A stretch of DNA of 64,000 bases from Hortaea werneckii (Eukaryota > Ascomycota > Dothideomycetes > Mycosphaerellales > Teratosphaeriaceae). The stretch spans positions 806,001 through 870,000 of the forward strand of contig JBAOKB010000048.1 in assembly GCA_037044905.1 (NCBI GenBank), given 5' to 3'. The position numbers and the translations under genes were made by a program. Below are positions 39,845 through 49,954 of the stretch, in pieces. The notes below the pieces were generated by a model. It saw nothing but the letters and a program-made list of their open reading frames with translations, had not been told where the DNA came from and ran no database searches. Every line of letters starts with the position of its first letter. The first letter of the stretch is position 1.

Positions 39845-42800
39845 ATGCGTTCCTACGTCCAAATCCTTACTACGCCTACGGCGGATTCGCCAGGCACCAC
39901 TCTCGTACTACACTTTGATAACAAGCGTTACCTCATTGGTAGTCTTGCGGAAGGCACGCAGCGAGCATGTGTTCAGATGGGAGCTCGTCTGTTGAAGGTG
40001 TCGGAATGCTTCATCACGGGGCGTACAGAATGGCGGAATACGGGTGGTCTGATCGGTATGATCTTGACATTGGCCGATGCCGCTTCCTCGAGTGCTGCGG
40101 CGAGCGCTGATGATGCGAAGAAGCGAGCGCAGGCCAAGGGCAAGAGGTTAGGGGTCTCTCATGACAAGGAGAAGATGAAGGCGCTTGAGGAGGAGGCAAA
40201 GAAGGATGTAGCGAACAGGAAACTGACCTTGTTCTCGGGCCCGAATCTCAACCACACTTTGGCAACCGCTCGGAGGTTTGTCTTCCGGAAGGGCATGCCG
40301 GTGGATGTGCATGAAATCGACGAAAGTCTTGGTCGACGTGAAGGCGAGGACGAATGGGCGCCATATTGGGCGGATGAGAACATCAAAGTGTGGGCAATGT
40401 CCATCGCGCCTTCTTCCGGTCCTTCTGCTAGCGAGTCATCGGCCACCAAATCCGCCGGCACAATCAGTCCTCGTAAGAGGAGCATTGATGAAGTCTACGA
40501 ACGGGAGCCGGTGCCCGACGGAGGGTCGACTGTGACAGCTAGCAGCATCACACCTAAGCAGCGAGACCTGCTCACTGTAAAGGCGGTCGTGTCTGAGATG
40601 TTCAACTCTTCCTGGCGCCTGGATACCCTGTACGAGACACCGCTTTCGGAAGTCAAGCTGCCTGCTTCGATTTTCGTGCGCAATGCCGAGACCAACAAGA
40701 TTGAACGATATTCCGGTCCACTACCTGGCGGCAAGCACCCTGTACCGGATCCGAACATGACGGTGTTGGTTCGCAAGCCTTGGCCAGGAGCACTGGTGGA
40801 GAGCTTGCCTCCAGCTCAGCCTGCCAAGGAGGCCATCAGTTACATTGTCCGGAACCACACGCAACGTGGGAAGTTTCAGCCCGAACATGCCAAAGCTTTA
40901 AAGGTCGAGAAGGGCTTTAAGTGGGCACAGCTGTCAGCTGGCAACAACGTAGAGAATGAAGACGGCGAGACTATCACACCGGACATGGTCTTGGGCGAGA
41001 GCAAAGAAGGCGGAGGCTTCGCAATTCTAGATGTGCCGGACGAAGGTTACATTGATGCATTGTTGGCTCGGCCAGAATGGCGAGAACCGAAAGTCATGGC
41101 TGGCGTCGGGGCTATCGTTTGGGCATGCGGGCCTGGAGTTGCTACGAATGACCGCGTGCGTGCCTTCATGCAAGAGCATAGTGGCATAGAACATATTGTC
41201 TCTAGTCCGGACTACTGCCCCAACAACATCTCGCTAGATTCCGCTGCCGCCGCAACTGTGCGGTTGCGGCAGGTCGACCCTTGGCGCTATGTTGTGCCGG
41301 ATCATCAAAACGCGGTTTCGCGACCCGCACCGGCTCTACCGCAAAATGCGCGAAAAGCAGAGCGAGGCCAGATGATCCAGTTGGAACCGGGTTTCGAAGT
41401 TCACAGCAAACAAGCGATACCGCCTCTTGATATTGCGGCTACCGAAGCAGAGACGTCATCAGAAATTCTTGAAGAGGCGAAGAAATCCCAGGATGCAGCC
41501 CAGCAAATGGACGAGCCTACGCGGAAGTGGGTCGAAAGCTTGCCTCCAGATGCAGAAAAAGTGCAGATCACCACGCTGGGTACCGGCTCAGCGTTGCCGT
41601 CAAAATACCGCAATGTCTCTTCGACTCTGATGCGGGTACCTGGTTGGGGCAGCATGCTGTTCGATGCCGGAGAAAACACACTTGGTCAGCTGAAGCGCGC
41701 CTTCCCGGCTGACGAGTTAAAAGCTATACTCCAAGAGCTGCGCCTCATCTTCATCAGCCATATGCATGCCGATCATCACCTAGGCACTGTCAGTGTCATC
41801 AGGGCATGGTATGAGGAAGTGCACAACCGTCAGCCTCTCCCAGCTGGGTCATTAAGCAAGGAGAACTACAGCGTCAACTCAAACCTGGCCGTGATATCTG
41901 AGCCAGCGATGAGCTCCTGGCTTAATGAGTATGCTGCTGTGGAAGACTACGGCTTTTCTCGTGTAGCGCCACTATACATCTCTCCGGCAAATACTAACAA
42001 AGGCACTCCCTCCAAGCTCGGATGGTTCACTCCACCAACTGAGTTGGCATCCCTACCGAGCGCTGACGCACGTATGGAGATGCTCGCGGCGAAAGCAGTA
42101 CAGCCTTCGATGCTGAACCTTACCGATGTCCAAGCCGTCGCGGTCCAGCACTGCCACGGCGCCCGAGCAGCCTCCTTCACCTTCCCCTCCGGCTTCAAAG
42201 CTTCATACTCGGGTGACTGCAGACCTAGCAAACCTTTCACGATCATCGGGAAGGGAAGCACAGTCTGCATCCACGAAGCGACCTTCGACGACGAACTCCA
42301 AGGCGATGCCGAAGCGAAGAACCACTCCACGACCTCGGAAGCGCTTGGCGTCGCCCAGGCAATGGGAGCCAAGGCCTGCGTGCTCACGCACTTCTCCCAA
42401 CGCTACCAGAAACTACCTGTCCTGGAGCACGGGACCAGCAACGAGGCCGAGGAAAGCTCAGCCGCGAAAGCCCTAACAACCGAGGACGTCCCTATGTCGA
42501 CCGGGTCTGAGGAAGACCAGTCGACGAACCCGGAAGACGACCTCGCCGGGCCCCTCGAAGACGTAGCGGAGACGTTACCGGACCAGCACACCGTCAGCGG
42601 CTCGGCGCGCCAGGTCGACCTGCCCTCCAAATCGACCAAAGGCGGCGCGAAGAACAGTCTAGACGAGACATTGGGTGGCAACGGCGACGCGCGCGATGCG
42701 GCCGGCGGCGGGCCTCGTAACTCCGGAGCGCCTGCGCCGGAAGCAGTCAGGTTCAAGCTGACGTCCGATATGAAGGTGTGTGTGGCGTTTGACTATATGC

Positions 42801-42976
42801 GGGTGCGGGTGGGGGAGATAGGACAGCTGGAGAAGTTCACGCCGGCGCTGCTGAAGTTGTTTGCGGAAGAGGAGAAGCCGGAGGTGGATGGGGAGGCTGC
42901 TGTGGAAGAGGGGAAGGGCGGGAAGAAGGGGAAGGAGAAGGGAGGGAAGGGGAAGGGGAAGAAGCAGGGCAAGTAG
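39845..42976 (+). CDS. TRZ1: long-form tRNase Z (tRNA 3' processing endonuclease, ELAC2/Trz1 type)
   Basis: Removes 3' trailers from tRNA precursors in nucleus and mitochondria. The first in-frame ATG, 39845 (MRSYVQILTTPTADSPGTTL), is the normal start of the inactive N-terminal half, with LIGSLAEGTQRACVQMGARL and FITGRTEWRNTGGLIGMILT. The active C-terminal beta-lactamase half begins ITTLGTGSALPSKYRNVSST. The metal motif HxHxDH is in FISHMHADHHLGTVS (about residue 638); later ligands are in AVQHCHGA, SYSGDCRPSKPF, IHEATFDDEL and THFSQRY. Both halves have low-complexity loops (AASSSAAASADDAKK; the Ser/Thr/Asp-rich part after THFSQRY), and the tail ends KGKGKKQGK. 1043 residues, no break and no intron in 3.1 kb. 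Upstream sequence could supply a mitochondrial leader. Confidence 0.93.
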   Translation: MRSYVQILTTPTADSPGTTLVLHFDNKRYLIGSLAEGTQRACVQMGARLLKVSECFITGRTEWRNTGGLIGMILTLADAASSSAAASADDAKKRAQAKGKRLGVSHDKEKMKALEEEAKKDVANRKLTLFSGPNLNHTLATARRFVFRKGMPVDVHEIDESLGRREGEDEWAPYWADENIKVWAMSIAPSSGPSASESSATKSAGTISPRKRSIDEVYEREPVPDGGSTVTASSITPKQRDLLTVKAVVSEMFNSSWRLDTLYETPLSEVKLPASIFVRNAETNKIERYSGPLPGGKHPVPDPNMTVLVRKPWPGALVESLPPAQPAKEAISYIVRNHTQRGKFQPEHAKALKVEKGFKWAQLSAGNNVENEDGETITPDMVLGESKEGGGFAILDVPDEGYIDALLARPEWREPKVMAGVGAIVWACGPGVATNDRVRAFMQEHSGIEHIVSSPDYCPNNISLDSAAAATVRLRQVDPWRYVVPDHQNAVSRPAPALPQNARKAERGQMIQLEPGFEVHSKQAIPPLDIAATEAETSSEILEEAKKSQDAAQQMDEPTRKWVESLPPDAEKVQITTLGTGSALPSKYRNVSSTLMRVPGWGSMLFDAGENTLGQLKRAFPADELKAILQELRLIFISHMHADHHLGTVSVIRAWYEEVHNRQPLPAGSLSKENYSVNSNLAVISEPAMSSWLNEYAAVEDYGFSRVAPLYISPANTNKGTPSKLGWFTPPTELASLPSADARMEMLAAKAVQPSMLNLTDVQAVAVQHCHGARAASFTFPSGFKASYSGDCRPSKPFTIIGKGSTVCIHEATFDDELQGDAEAKNHSTTSEALGVAQAMGAKACVLTHFSQRYQKLPVLEHGTSNEAEESSAAKALTTEDVPMSTGSEEDQSTNPEDDLAGPLEDVAETLPDQHTVSGSARQVDLPSKSTKGGAKNSLDETLGGNGDARDAAGGGPRNSGAPAPEAVRFKLTSDMKVCVAFDYMRVRVGEIGQLEKFTPALLKLFAEEEKPEVDGEAAVEEGKGGKKGKEKGGKGKGKKQGK

Positions 42977-43457
42977 GAGCGTATTAGTAGATAAGTCGGC
43001 TCGGTGGGGAAGCTGTCTGTGTGAATAAGCAGCCTCCCTTGAGGGTGTGTTAATCATCATAACACATCGGATATCAATCGTAAAGTTCCAGACCTCTCAC
43101 CTCAAATGCGTCCTACAATCCTATCATGTGCGCGATCGACCTGCACGTCATCAGACCAGTGTGGAGAGAGAAGGTGGGTATCTAAAATGGCGTCTTGAGT
43201 GTTTCGATTGAACAGTATCGTCAAGCCATAATTACAGGCTTAGGTAGCACGCAAGATGCGCAAAAAAGGCAAGAAATGGCCCCAACAGCTTTCGCCAGCC
43301 ACTTTCGAGGCGTGCAGAGCCACGAAATACTCTGGTCCGTAGCCCTCTTTGCCTTTTTCCTTCCTCCGTTGCACAGTCCCCCATGTAACACCTCCGCATG
43401 CAAAGTACGCCGCCGCCGCTGCTGCTGCTGTCGCCAGCCGATCCGTGGATGGGCTGT
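42977..43457. other. intergenic between convergent genes
   Basis: 3' flanks of tRNase Z and RPS5; nothing recognised. Confidence 0.6.
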
Positions 43458-44333
43458 CTATCTGTTGCTCTTGGCAACACGCTCCAGCTCGTCCTTCTTC
43501 TTGATGGCGTAGCTGTTGCTGCTACCCTTGGCAGCGTTGATCAGCTCCTCAGCAAGGCACTCAGCCACGCTCTTGATGTTACGGAAGGAGGCCTCACGGG
43601 CACCAACGGTCAGGAGAGCGATGGCCTGGTTGACACGGCGGAGAGGAGAGACATCGACGGCCTGGCGACGGACGGTACCCGCGCTACCGATACGGGTGGA
43701 GTCTTCGCGGGGACCGCAGTTGACGATGGCGTCGACGGCGACTTGGATCGGGTTCTGGTCGGTCATGATGTGGATCTAGAACTCATGAGTTAGTCTCAAC
43801 CCGGCGCTTGCGATTGTGGGCGTTGTGTGGGTGTTGCGTACGATCTCGAAAGCGTGAGCCACGATGCGCACAGCCATGAGCTTCTTGCCGTTGTTGCGGC
43901 CGTTCATCATGAGCGAGTTGGTGAGACGCTCAATAATGGGGCACTGCGCCTTGCGGAAGCGCTTGACCGCGTACCGACCAGCGCTGTGCGGCATGTAGAC
44001 CGGCTGGCGGATCTGGATGTAGTCGCTGTAATGTCCCAATATCAGCCATGATGCTCCTGTTGCCATACTGAACACACACGCACACACATATATGTGTGTG
44101 TGCGCGGATATGTGTGTACATCTATTCCGCCACCCATATTCTCGTGCTTCCTGCTATCGCTGCAACATTCGGGGGGAAGAGGAGCAGACGTACGTCAGGG
44201 AGATGTCCCTAATCTCGACATCCTCGTAGCTCCATTTGTTGAAGAGCTTCGTCTGGCCAATCTCCTGCGCGACGTCCTTTGGCAGGGAGGGGAACTGCTG
44301 CGGCGCCTCGACTTCGACCTCGCCGTCAGACAT
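43458..44333 (-). CDS. RPS5: 40S ribosomal protein S5 (uS7)
   Basis: Small-subunit protein of the head domain, at the mRNA exit and E site. Exons 44333-44194 (MSDGEVEVEAPQQFPSLPKD, LFNKWSYEDVEIRDISLT), 44025-43842 (DYIQIRQPVYMPHSAGRYAV, RFRKAQCPIIERLTNSLMMN) and 43775-43458 (IHIMTDQNPIQVAVDAIVNC, GPREDSTRIGSAGTVRRQAV, ending SYAIKKKDELERVAKSNR) total 642 bp, 213 residues, intact. Splice borders are GTACGT/CAG and GTACGC/TAG. Intron 1 (168 bp) carries a CA/TG inverted repeat. It shares its 5' region with the splicing-factor gene, where a palindromic GTCACGTGAC lies about 200 bp upstream of the ATG. Confidence 0.97.
44072..44106. repeat. (CA)n-TATA-(TG)n inverted repeat in RPS5 intron 1
   Basis: acacacacgcacacacatat is followed directly by atgtgtgtgtgcgcg, so the two arms can pair into one long hairpin or cruciform. 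Confidence 0.85.
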
Positions 44334-45069
44334 GTTGGGCGACTGGACTGGGCTGTCCTCCTGCTGCCGGCTACTGGTGAGTTAGTAGACGTCGAAGGGG
44401 GGGAGTCGTTGGGTGTTGATCGGATGTGCCGCTGGAGTTGGAATTGCTGCTGCGCTTCTGAAGTTCCGCTTTCGAGACGTGGGTGCGAACGCCAAGCACA
44501 ATTCTGGCGCTGCGGCACGGCTGTTGCCGAGTCACGTGACTATTCAGACGCCCGCTACAGGCCACAGCGGGGACCTGACCTTCTCTCTCTCCCGCTTTCT
44601 CCTCCGCCCGTCCTTGGGAGCTAGTGCTGCCTTCCCTTTCCCGCTGCCCTTCTCTCTACACTTCACCTCCCACCCTTCTCCCGCCGCGATTGTGTCAGCA
44701 CCACCACCACCCTTGACTCCGTCCACTTCCCACCTAGCTTGGCGTGCATATCGTCAGTCCCGTGACTCCGATCGCCTTCATCGCGTCTTCACGCGCATCA
44801 CTACAAGACAGGGAAAAAGTGAACATCACCTCGAAATCTCACATTAGGCAGCAGTCCGTGCTTCAAAAGTCAACCTCAGTTCACACCCGCAAAACGTGTC
44901 CAAGTGCGCGCGCGCTCTCCACGCAACCCCCACCTCCACTTGCCGCGGTCGCTCTTTCCATCTGTTTGAAGGAGACCACTCGCGCCAGTTGAGCACCGTT
45001 CACCCTTCAACCTCTCAACTGTGAGCACATACATACGTCCTATCCAAGAAGACCTCACACCAACCAGAC
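44334..45069. other. divergent promoter, RPS5 / Rsd1-like gene
   Basis: 736 bp shared by two housekeeping genes; no gene inside. CT-rich stretches precede the ATG at 45070, and the E-box palindrome is at 44531-44540. Confidence 0.65.
44531..44540. promoter_or_regulatory. palindromic GTCACGTGAC, candidate bHLH (Cbf1-type) site
   Basis: A perfect ten-base palindrome around CACGTG, 198 bp upstream of the RPS5 ATG on one side and 530 bp upstream of the splicing-factor ATG on the other. Cbf1-type bHLH proteins prefer TCACGTGA; binding here is inference. Confidence 0.4.
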
Positions 45070-47013
45070 ATGGATCAGGAAGTCGCCGAGCTCCTTGAGC
45101 AGGAGGAGAGGAAGGTGACGGAGCGCAACGCCGCCAAGCAGCGCAAGAACAGCGAAGACGCCACCTCTCCTGCCTCCACCACCCACACCAATGGTCACTC
45201 CGACAGGGCCTCCAACCGCACGATCCCCGATAGGCGTGACCCGAGAAACAGGTATTCTGCTGAGCGTGAAGAGAACGATGCTCGCCGCTCTCGCAAGTCC
45301 AAGGACTTAGCCGAGGACGACGATGATGATGATGAGGGCAGCGCTAATGGGAGTGACCGGAGTAGGCGTACCAGGAGGAGATCCAGAAGCCCTGACCGTG
45401 ACAGGCGCCGTCGCTCCCGCGACACGTATCGCGACCGCGACCACTACCGCCCGGGCGGTCGCCGCTCTGACGACCGTGACGATGATGGCGGAGAGCGCTA
45501 CTATCGTCCGGGAGGACGCCGCTCGCGCACTGACGACCATGATCGTAGGAGCTCGCGCGAGCTTGATGACAGGGACCGCCGAGACCGTAGGGCGAGAGAC
45601 TACGACCGCCGCCGCGATGCCCCGAAGAAGACCAAGACTCCTGAGCCTACTGATGATGAGCGTGATAGGCGTACCGTCTTCGTTCAGCAGCTGGCCGCAC
45701 GTTTGCGCACTAAAGAGCTACAGGCATTCTTCGAGCAGGTTGGCCCTGTGGTTGAGGCCCAGATCGTGAAGGACCGTGTCAGCGGCCGTTCCAAGGGGTA
45801 AGCATTGCTCTCGTAGCCATTTACTTTATTTGAAAGAAGCAATGCTAACCTTGTACACAGTGTCGGCTATGTTGAGTTCAAGGAGGAAGAAGCTGTCCAC
45901 AGGGCTATTCAGCTTACTGGCCAGAAGCTCCTCGGTATTCCCATCATCGCACAGCTCACTGAGGCAGAGAAGAATCGTCAAGCCCGTAACACCGACGGCC
46001 ATGCGACCCAATCCAACGGCATCCCATTCCACCGCCTCTATGTTGGCAACATTCACTTTTCGCTCAGTGAGAACGATCTCCGCCAAGTCTTTGAGCCTTT
46101 CGGCGACCTGGAGTTCGTGCAGCTTCAGAAGGAGGAGCAGGGCCGTTCCAAGGGCTACGGTTTCGTTCAGTAAGTCTATATTTTGACTGTTCTTCAAAAG
46201 CAACTTACTAACACCATTGTTTCTAGGTTCGTTGATCCTGCCAAAGCTAAAGAGGCTCTAGAATCGCTGAACGGTTTCGAGCTTGCCAATCGCCCCATCC
46301 GTGTCGGGCTCGGTAACGACAAGTTCACGCCCGAGTCGACATCCTCACTTCTTCAGCGATTTGGCTCACAGGCACAGCAGGCTGCCTATCAAGGCTCCCA
46401 ATTCTCCGGCAGCGGTGGCCGTGGTGCCCATGCTGGCGGCACAGGCAACTTTGATCGTGCTTCCGGCAAAGACAGTCACGACAAAGGTGCTGGAGGCGCT
46501 TCCGCTCTCGACGATACGGACGTCGGCGGCGTTAACTTCTCCAACTATAGCCGTGATGCGCTTATGAGGAAGCTTGCTCGCACTGATGAGCCTGAGCAGA
46601 AGATTGCCCCGAAGACTGCCGAGAAGAAGAAGCCGGTTCACGTCGATCAAACGCCGGCCTCACGCTGCGTTATTTTGAAGAACATGTACAATCAGGCTGA
46701 GTATGTATGTCAGACCTTATGCGCCGAATATTTGCTGACACATCACTGCAGGGAAACCGAGCCGGACTGGCAGCGTGAGCTTGAGGAGGATGTTCGTCAA
46801 GAATGTGAAGACAAGTACGGCCACGTCGTCCACATCGGTCTAGCTCTCGACAATAACGATGGCGAGATCTACATCAAGTTCGACCGCGTCCAGGGTGGCG
46901 AGAACGCTATCCGTGGCCTCAACGGTCGCTACTTCGGTGGTCGCATGATCACGGCCCAGTATGTGGTGGATGCTGTCTATCACATGAATTTCCCGAAGGC
47001 GACCAACGTCTAG
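45070..47013 (+). CDS. RBM39/CAPER-alpha (Rsd1)-like RNA splicing factor, 590 aa
   Basis: SR-like splicing factor working with U2AF at the 3' splice site. Exons 45070-45797, 45861-46169, 46227-46700 and 46752-47013 have GT-AG borders and sum to 591 codons with no break. Order: N-terminal acidic/charged part; RS/RD-rich domain (about residues 70-190, dense SRSPDRDRRRRSRDTYRDRD with two YRPGGRRS repeats); RRM1 from RTVFVQQLAARLRTKELQAF (about 200-280) with SGRSKGVGYVEF; RRM2 from HRLYVGNIHFSLSENDLRQV (about 300-378) with GYGFVQF; a Gln/Gly-rich linker with VNFSNYSRDALMRKLAR; and a C-terminal UHM-type RRM from ASRCVILKNMYNQAE, with DGEIYIKF and RYFGGRMITAQYV. This is the complete CC1-like architecture. 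Nuclear. Confidence 0.95.
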
Positions 47014-49954
47014 GAGCTGGCTTTTCGTCTCAGGTAAGTTCATATGCGTTTGCTTACGTGCCCGCAGCGAGCCAGCGAGCCAGCGAGCAGTGACAGCAGC
47101 GTGACAAAAACTTCATCGGCGATTAAAGGAAAAATGCGTCGGCTTTGCACAAGGGGGTCGATGAGCTTGCTATGGAACGAGGGTTCAATTATGAAAAGCG
47201 CTTGGGCGCAGGTGGGAGCACAAATGGCGTTGCCAGCTGGCACTTCATATGGGAGAGAAGATGCTTTATGGAAATGGGTGGCGTTATGTTCATTACTGCG
47301 ATTTGCAGTCCCGTAGCTCAACATCTCTTGAGCACGGAAGGAGGACATGGAGACTGCTGCTGCCCTCATCTGGGTGGCGGCGGTCTCATTTGCTTGCATC
47401 TCTCTCGAATGAAATTGATTTTACCAAAACAGTGCAGCATCGTTTTCTCGTCGCCCCCTCCTTGGTCGGAAAGCGACGATCTTGGCGGTCTTTGCAGGTC
47501 CTCTATCCTCGTTTACGTCGATGTCGAGCTCGGTCGCCTTTCGCCTCCCTCCGACATGGATCCTGCTGCGATGGTTTGATCATTACGTCGTAGGTTGGGC
47601 ATTGGGAAGGATGAGCATGGGCTGGTTACTGGTGATCACTTTTCTTTATCCATCCTAATACCCCTAACCCCATCTATCTCAATCCTCTTGAGGAATCTTT
47701 GCTGACAATCCTTCATGATTCCTTTGGGGGATCGTTGTTCCAACTCCGTTCCTTCCTCGCCTCCGTGTGCTCCAGTATGCCCTCCGCCACCACTACCCAG
47801 CACTGGTCGATTCCTCAAGCGCCTGCGCGCGATCTCGTGGTATGGTCTTCTTTCATCTGCCTTGAGGAGTGCCATATGATCCCCGGGTTGTTTCGTTCTC
47901 CGTCACGCGTTCCATCACGTGGTTTTCGCTTCTTGGTCATTTTTGTTGAGGGATTTTCACATGGGCATAGTGCTTGTTGTTGCTCAGCACGAGGGAAGGG
48001 GTGATGAACGAGTTGTTGGTGTCATTTTCGAAACGTTTTCCCCTACATCGACCCTTTGAGTTTGATTTGGGCCTGGCAACTTGCAAGGCTCCGAGTCTTT
48101 GGTCTTTTGGCTCGCGGATTTTGTGGAGGTTGACAATGCTTTGAAGGACGGTGAGAAATTTCTGTCTTCCCCTTTTGGGCACCTTGATGGGGTTGGGTTA
48201 CTGAGATCAATGAGAGAAGCTGAAGATCGTAACATTATACTGGAATTGCAAAGATTGGTGCTTGGGCTTTGTGGACATCGCGGTGGCTTGGAGCGAAGAC
48301 GGATCCCAATATTGCTATCCATTTTCTATCGACTCTACGGATCTTCGAAGCAGACCTATCAGCACTCCGTCAGGATGTTGAAGGACGGAGTTCTTGCTTT
48401 GGGTACGGATGGCACTACAGCTGCGAGTCTCGGGCAAAACCAGTGCAAGGTTACGACACCCGATACGTCGCTCACCTATGGGCCGGAATATCTTTGGTCA
48501 CGCACATTTAACGTCGCTACGCATCAAAGACGACTCTGAGGACATTGATATCAAGACAGTATTTGTGCCCCAGACACTTACCCGAATAGGAAGGCACGCG
48601 CCCCCATCCGCCATGGAAAGAACAAAAATGGAAAGAATCAACCTTATGTTAAGGTTTGCTTGCTTCAACCAACGCGATATCTCCCGCATACATCCTTCGA
48701 TATTCTGGGAGCTCAGTAACACTTTTGCGCTGGTCCAGGCGGGACTGCGTATGCGAGCATCCGGCCTCAGGCGCTAGCGCAGCTGCCACGTGCTGTGATC
48801 GACTTCATTCTTGGCATCAATGTTACATACTTCCCACTCTCTGTCGAAAATGGCCACACATTTACGAGAAAGCACGGAGATTTGGTTGAAGATTTGGTTT
48901 GACAGTTCCGGCGTCTTTCCGAAGGCAGGGAATTTGCTTGTTGAGGTACGTCGACTGAAGCGTTTGGCGCGCGTTTGCAATCCAGCTGACCCCGCGAAGC
49001 GTGTAGTGAGGTCAACCAAAGGTATCGCCGCGATCGGCAGCAGAACTTGCCTTTTGGGAAATCTAGAACGAGGCTAGGCCTTGGCCGTTGACGACTCTGC
49101 GGGACCTTCCACCGGTGATGGCCACCCGACAACGCTAGCCCTTTGCACGTGATGGTGTGGACCCTGCGTCTGGCTTCGTGGAGGACGGGGATACTTTTGG
49201 TCAGAATCCATATTGCTCGACGACGAGATAAAGGATTGATATCCGGTCAACGAGAGGAGGTAGGTAACATTCGGCGCTACAACACCATGTACTCGGATCC
49301 ATGTTTGGCCTATTGCTTCACACTCGGCGTCAAAGAGACCCTAAAGCATCTCCAAAAGCCTCACTCCCACTTTCCCCCCCTTCGCTCCTTCCTCACTTCA
49401 CAAGTGCAAACGCGTCAATTTTCGTCAATAGCGCATGAAAACCTTGCTGCCTTGCCAAGCTAACTCGAGCTCCTCTTCAGCGCACCACCTTTCACTTGCC
49501 CTTCATAATTTCCACCCTCTTCGACCACAACCATCACCACAACCACCTCAACAAAGCAGCTGACTTAGTCTTCGTATCCCTTTCACGGCATACCAAGGCG
49601 CACGAAGATATCATTGTTGAGCGTTACAGGCAAGTTTCCTCATCCGCCAGTGCTTTCACGCACTTTGTCGGTGACGCCAGCACTGACACGCCAGCAGCTT
49701 CTCCCTCCAACACCCTTTGACCTTGAACAAACAACAAGACACACACAAGCCATCACAAAAACCAGACTTCCTACTGCTCTTCTTGAGCTCAAAGACTGCA
49801 TTAGCAGTACGGTATTACAAGAGGTATACTTTTCTTTCGTCTTTCGCAGCGTTGGTTTCCGAGAGCGAGCAGCGAGCAACGAGAGCGAGTGGCGGACCGA
49901 TAGCGAAAAAGCAGCACGACAGGACCACAGCGAGCTATCCAACAAGTACGCATC
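47014..49954. other. 2.9-kb gene-poor gap with scattered coding-like fragments
   Basis: No gene I can support. Around 48300-48910 the plus strand reads protein-like pieces in changing frames, for example FLSTLRIFEADLSALRQDVE, KDDSEDIDIKTVFVPQTLTR, HPSIFWELSNTFALVQAGLR and AVIDFILGINVTYFPLSVEN, without a common ATG. On the minus strand an ATG at 48322 opens 112 codons ending at 47984, also unrecognised. The last 600 bp are CT- and CAC-rich, like a fungal 5' leader for the gene at 49955. A small gagccagc repeat lies at 47065-47092. Confidence 0.45.
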
